Assembly (NCBI GenBank): GCA_902478825.1
Contig: CABSMK010000088.1
Location: 1 to 7,256, forward strand
Source: an uncultured Collinsella sp.
GTDB lineage: Bacteria > Actinomycetota > Coriobacteriia > Coriobacteriales > Coriobacteriaceae
DNA length: 7,256 nt
Direction of reading: 5' to 3'
Under the pieces are notes generated by a model. It was not told the DNA's origin, did not search any database, and worked only from the letters and a program-made list of their open reading frames with translations. The translations under genes and the position numbers were made by a program. Positions 5,316 through 7,256 of this stretch are shown here, one piece after another (position 1 is the stretch's first letter; the number at the start of each line of letters is the position of its first letter).

Positions 5316-6443
5316 ATGCTTTCGCGTCGTCGTTTTCTGCAACTTGTCGCGTCTTCAATTGTCGCCTTAGCCGCACGTCCGAAAGAGGTTTTTGCTTCGA
5401 CGGGCAATATTGATGGTGAGCAGATACAATTTACTTCTGAAATTGCGCAAGAGCTTGCCGATAAATATATAAAGGGACTCCTCGGCTATTCGTATACGCC
5501 TTCTGACCCTATTCCTTTTGTAGATGTTGATGGGTCCCCGCTTGGTTACATTGTTCCGGTTGTGACATCCAATAGAGCCGCGGGCTATTTGGTTTTAGAT
5601 GCTTCAGATGATGAAATACTTACGGGATATCGTTTTGGAGACGGCTTAGTCAGCCCTATGGATCGGGGAGGAGATCTTGGTGTCGAGTCTTATTCGTTCA
5701 ATAACCCAGTCGTAATGATCAATCCATTCGAATTCGGCGTGCAATCTTTGGACGGTTCAATAACAACAAATTGCGGAAGAACAATCCCGGCTGTTTCCAT
5801 AGAAGGACGGCCTGTCGTTTTATCGAATAAACCTTCAAGCTGGAACGATGTTGTAATTTACGCAACTCAAATGCAGGATTACACAGTATCTGGATTTCGT
5901 TCCATTTCTCAGTTTATGTCATATGATGAAAGCGAGATTAAGAGGCTTACCGCCCACTATGCTTGTATGGTGACAGCTTTTTCGAACGTTGCGGAACTGT
6001 ATGGCATTGCCAATTTATATAGCGACCCTTCGCAATATATGCAGATATGGAATTACACCAATACCCATGCTCTTTCCGATGAAGAACAGACTGTTCCCGG
6101 CGTTGTTTTGGGTGGAACGCCGATATCAACCTGTGCAACGGGGTTTACAAATTACTGCGCAAGCAGAGGAAGTACTCTTATCGCCCGCACTGTCTCCTCT
6201 CCGGCTATCGCGAGCATTCAAAATGAGATTAACTCTAATAGACCGAATGTTTTACATGCGAGTTTGTACAACGGATCAGCCCATTCTGTAACAGCGGAGG
6301 CTTACGCCACACTTACTGGTAAGAAAACTGGAGAGACAAGGCAGATGATTGGCATAGCGGACGGCTGGAATTCATCTTTATCCTTCCTGAAGTATGATCA
6401 GAGCTATTATGCGTGGACTTATGGAACGACTTTTTCGAAGTAG
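5316..6443 (+). CDS. Exported papain-like cysteine peptidase (C39/C10-like), Tat-type signal
   Basis: The 375-residue protein begins with SRRRFLQ (3-9), a clean twin-arginine motif, then a moderately hydrophobic stretch, a charged RPKE and a likely cleavage site near VFAS (25-28). Residues 40-110 resemble the propeptide of streptopain-like enzymes: a Tyr/Gly-rich strand pattern with GYIVPVV and GYLVLDASDDEILTGY. The catalytic part has C217 in HYACMVTAFSN, where the family usually has C-G-P-T-A followed by N. H323 follows in GSAHSVTAEAY, and D349/N352 in IADGWNSS. The order Cys, His, Asp/Asn and the IQNEINSNRP helix before the His fit the clan CA peptidase fold. Cys217 is followed by M-V rather than G-P, so this is a divergent member and activity is inferred. 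The purine-rich AAAGAAG (5304-5310) is a modest ribosome site. It is AT-rich compared with ettA and overlaps the lipoprotein gene. Confidence 0.72.
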   Translation: MLSRRRFLQLVASSIVALAARPKEVFASTGNIDGEQIQFTSEIAQELADKYIKGLLGYSYTPSDPIPFVDVDGSPLGYIVPVVTSNRAAGYLVLDASDDEILTGYRFGDGLVSPMDRGGDLGVESYSFNNPVVMINPFEFGVQSLDGSITTNCGRTIPAVSIEGRPVVLSNKPSSWNDVVIYATQMQDYTVSGFRSISQFMSYDESEIKRLTAHYACMVTAFSNVAELYGIANLYSDPSQYMQIWNYTNTHALSDEEQTVPGVVLGGTPISTCATGFTNYCASRGSTLIARTVSSPAIASIQNEINSNRPNVLHASLYNGSAHSVTAEAYATLTGKKTGETRQMIGIADGWNSSLSFLKYDQSYYAWTYGTTFSK

Positions 6444-6813
6444 GGCGATTCGACTAGCTCTGTCTTTGGTGCTGATGGCTTCATTGGTGGGCTGTTCAAC
6501 AAAGGAAGAGATATCGCGCGGAGGTTCCGGAGAAGTGACTGCGACAGACTCAGGTTCATTAGAAATAGCTGGCGGGCATGCCGATGTGATGTTACAAGGA
6601 AAAGGCGTGCTTAGGTCGATTGATGCTGAAGACGCTGTCTGCTCAATAGAGGATTTGAAGACAGGTGAAACTGCATCGTACCGAGTTTCAGATAATGCTG
6701 CGAATATGATTGAGTCGATACCGACTGGAGTGCAGGTTTCTTTTAGATACTTTGCTCCGCAACTTGAGGATGAGCTTGCTTCTCTGGTGTCTATATGCAC
6801 CGATGACAACTAA
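6421..6813 (+). CDS. Small lipoprotein of unknown function, coupled to the peptidase
   Basis: With the ATG at 6421 the product has 130 residues. An Arg-rich start (MERLFRSRAIR) leads into a hydrophobic segment and a lipobox LVGC (22-25). C25 would be lipidated, anchoring the protein on the outer face of the membrane. After a Gly/Ser-rich linker (about 28-50), the domain from about 56 to 126 alternates hydrophobic residues in a beta-rich pattern (GVLRSIDAED, CSIEDLKTGE, GVQVSFRYF). This could be a small barrel, but I do not recognise the family. The start overlaps the peptidase gene by 23 bases, so the two are probably translated together. In-frame ATGs at 6394 and 6406 are also possible, but they would lengthen the n-region and the overlap without a better ribosome site. 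A role as inhibitor, anchor or partner of the peptidase is a guess from position. Confidence 0.75.
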   Translation: MERLFRSRAIRLALSLVLMASLVGCSTKEEISRGGSGEVTATDSGSLEIAGGHADVMLQGKGVLRSIDAEDAVCSIEDLKTGETASYRVSDNAANMIESIPTGVQVSFRYFAPQLEDELASLVSICTDDN

Positions 6814-6826
6814 AAGGCCTGAATTC

Positions 6827-6870
6827 AAACGGCCTCGGATGGTCAAATTGGCTATCCGAGGCCGTTTTTT
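6827..6870. terminator. Strong intrinsic terminator between convergent genes
   Basis: AAACGGCCTCGGAT (6827-6840) pairs perfectly with ATCCGAGGCCGTTT (6854-6867), a 14-bp stem with a 13-base loop. On the plus strand it ends in six T residues (6865-6870), ideal for stopping the peptidase-lipoprotein transcript 13 bases after the lipoprotein stop. On the minus strand the tract after the stem is only TTT followed by GAATTC, so stopping of the opposite gene would be weaker. The T-run runs into the TAA stop codon (minus strand, 6869-6871) of the convergent gene. Confidence 0.92.
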
Positions 6871-7219
6871 ACTCGACCGGGGCTTCGACCTTGTCGATGG
6901 CCCAGGCGGCTCCGAGACCGCCGGTGGTGTTGCGGCGGATGCGCACGGTAACCTCGCGGCGCTCGCCGGCCTGCGTGTAGCACAGGGGGAAGTTTGCGCG
7001 GTTTCGCGCGGCCTCGATGGTACCGCGCTCGCGGGCGATCCAGTAGTACTCGCCGACAATGCCGAGCGTGTCGGCGCCGTAGGGGAGATAGGTCGACAAC
7101 TGGTGCAGAAGCGGGCCGGGGCAGAAGACCTCGGTTGCGAAATCGACGGGGAAGTCCTCAGGGATGGCGGGCGCTGCGGGTGCGGGGGTTGGGGCCGCTG
7201 CGGGTACCGAAGCCGGTGC
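6869..7219 (-). CDS. 3' part of an unknown gene with Pro/Ala-rich linker, cut by contig end
   Basis: The frame gives 116 residues ending in VEAPVE before a TAA at 6871-6869. The genomic part begins at 7219; the 5' end of the gene is missing. The first visible 20 or so residues are a Pro/Ala linker (APASVPAAAPTPAPAAPAIP). A compact C-terminal domain follows, with CPGPLLHQL, GEYYWIARERGTIE, FPLCYTQAGERREVTVRIRR and GLGAAWAIDKVEAPVE. Alternating charged and hydrophobic residues suggest a beta-rich domain. A Pro/Ala linker before a small domain is common in actinobacterial surface or membrane-anchored proteins. I do not recognise the family. The frame stays open through the adapter to an ATG at 7255, and the 12 residues this adds (MSRGLGDVYKRQ) are an artefact and must not be counted. 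GC content is high, like the core genes and unlike the AT-rich pair beside it. Confidence 0.7.
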   Translation of the reverse strand, partial: APASVPAAAPTPAPAAPAIPEDFPVDFATEVFCPGPLLHQLSTYLPYGADTLGIVGEYYWIARERGTIEAARNRANFPLCYTQAGERREVTVRIRRNTTGGLGAAWAIDKVEAPVE

Positions 7220-7256
7220 CTGTCTCTTATACACATCTCCGAGCCCACGAGACATG
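7220..7256. other. Nextera/Tn5 sequencing adapter, not genomic
   Basis: Bases 7220-7238 are the 19-base Tn5 mosaic end (CTGTCTCTTATACACATCT). Bases 7239-7253 (CCGAGCCCACGAGAC) continue exactly as the Illumina Nextera read-2 transposase adapter. The last three bases (ATG) would fall at the start of the index. This is untrimmed library adapter left at a contig end. On the minus strand it produces the artefact peptides LGDVYKRQ and GSEMCIRDR in two frames, which recur as contaminants in protein databases. Confidence 0.98.

Noticed and set aside
4845..5342. Minus-strand frame of 165 codons spanning the ettA end and the intergenic region
   Set aside because: It crosses the ettA terminator and the leader region, has no ribosome site and changes composition midway.
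6378..6809. Open frame of 143 codons on the minus strand opposite the lipoprotein gene
   Set aside because: The Ser/Ile-rich translation has no motif, and the plus-strand frame has a clear signal peptide and lipobox, a coupled start and a terminator.
6688..7248. Minus-strand frame of 186 codons starting within the adapter
   Set aside because: Its first residues are adapter translation (MGSEMCIRDR). The rest is an off-frame Pro/Arg-rich shadow of the truncated gene and also crosses the terminator.
1..7256. CRISPR array, intact tRNA or rRNA genes, toxin-antitoxin pair
   Set aside because: No regularly spaced direct repeats, no tRNA-like arm sets and no rRNA segments were seen. The ArsR/SdpI pair is a regulator and membrane protein, not a toxin-antitoxin system.

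Overview
The window looks like the end of a draft-assembly contig from a moderately GC-rich Gram-positive actinobacterium, most likely a Coriobacteriia gut bacterium of the Collinsella type. This assignment rests on codon use, the mix of genes and the style of the intergenic DNA. No marker gene proves it. The last 37 bases are not genomic: they are an Illumina Nextera/Tn5 adapter read-through.

Layout. (1) Bases 1-143 hold the 3' end of a plus-strand gene, probably a PfkB-type sugar kinase. (2) Bases 144-421 separate this gene from a convergent minus-strand gene. They contain a 229-bp element bounded by long imperfect terminal inverted repeats, with a strong internal hairpin; it resembles a MITE or another dispersed intergenic repeat. 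(3) Bases 422-2016 form a minus-strand two-gene operon: tcdA (tRNA t6A dehydratase), then a TatD-family metal-dependent hydrolase. (4) Divergent from it, bases 2196-3171 encode an ArsR-family repressor and an SdpI-like membrane protein that overlap by 8 bp. Their promoter overlaps an inverted repeat that is probably the repressor's own operator. (5) After a terminator, bases 3356-5035 encode EttA, an ABC-F translation factor, closed by its own terminator. (6) Bases 5036-6813 are visibly more AT-rich. They carry a promoter region with a perfect 12-bp palindrome, an exported papain-like (C39/C10-like) cysteine peptidase with a twin-arginine-like signal, and an overlapping small lipoprotein gene. 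This pair looks like an accessory or transferred cassette. (7) A 14-bp-stem terminator separates it from a convergent minus-strand gene whose 5' part is cut off by the contig end.

How the genes relate. tcdA and ettA both serve translation, through tRNA anticodon-loop modification and ribosome throttling, but they lie in separate units on opposite strands. The ArsR/SdpI pair resembles the sdpRI autoregulated immunity module without toxin genes beside it. The peptidase and lipoprotein are translationally coupled and both predicted to act outside the cytoplasm. They are the least characterised and most interesting genes here.
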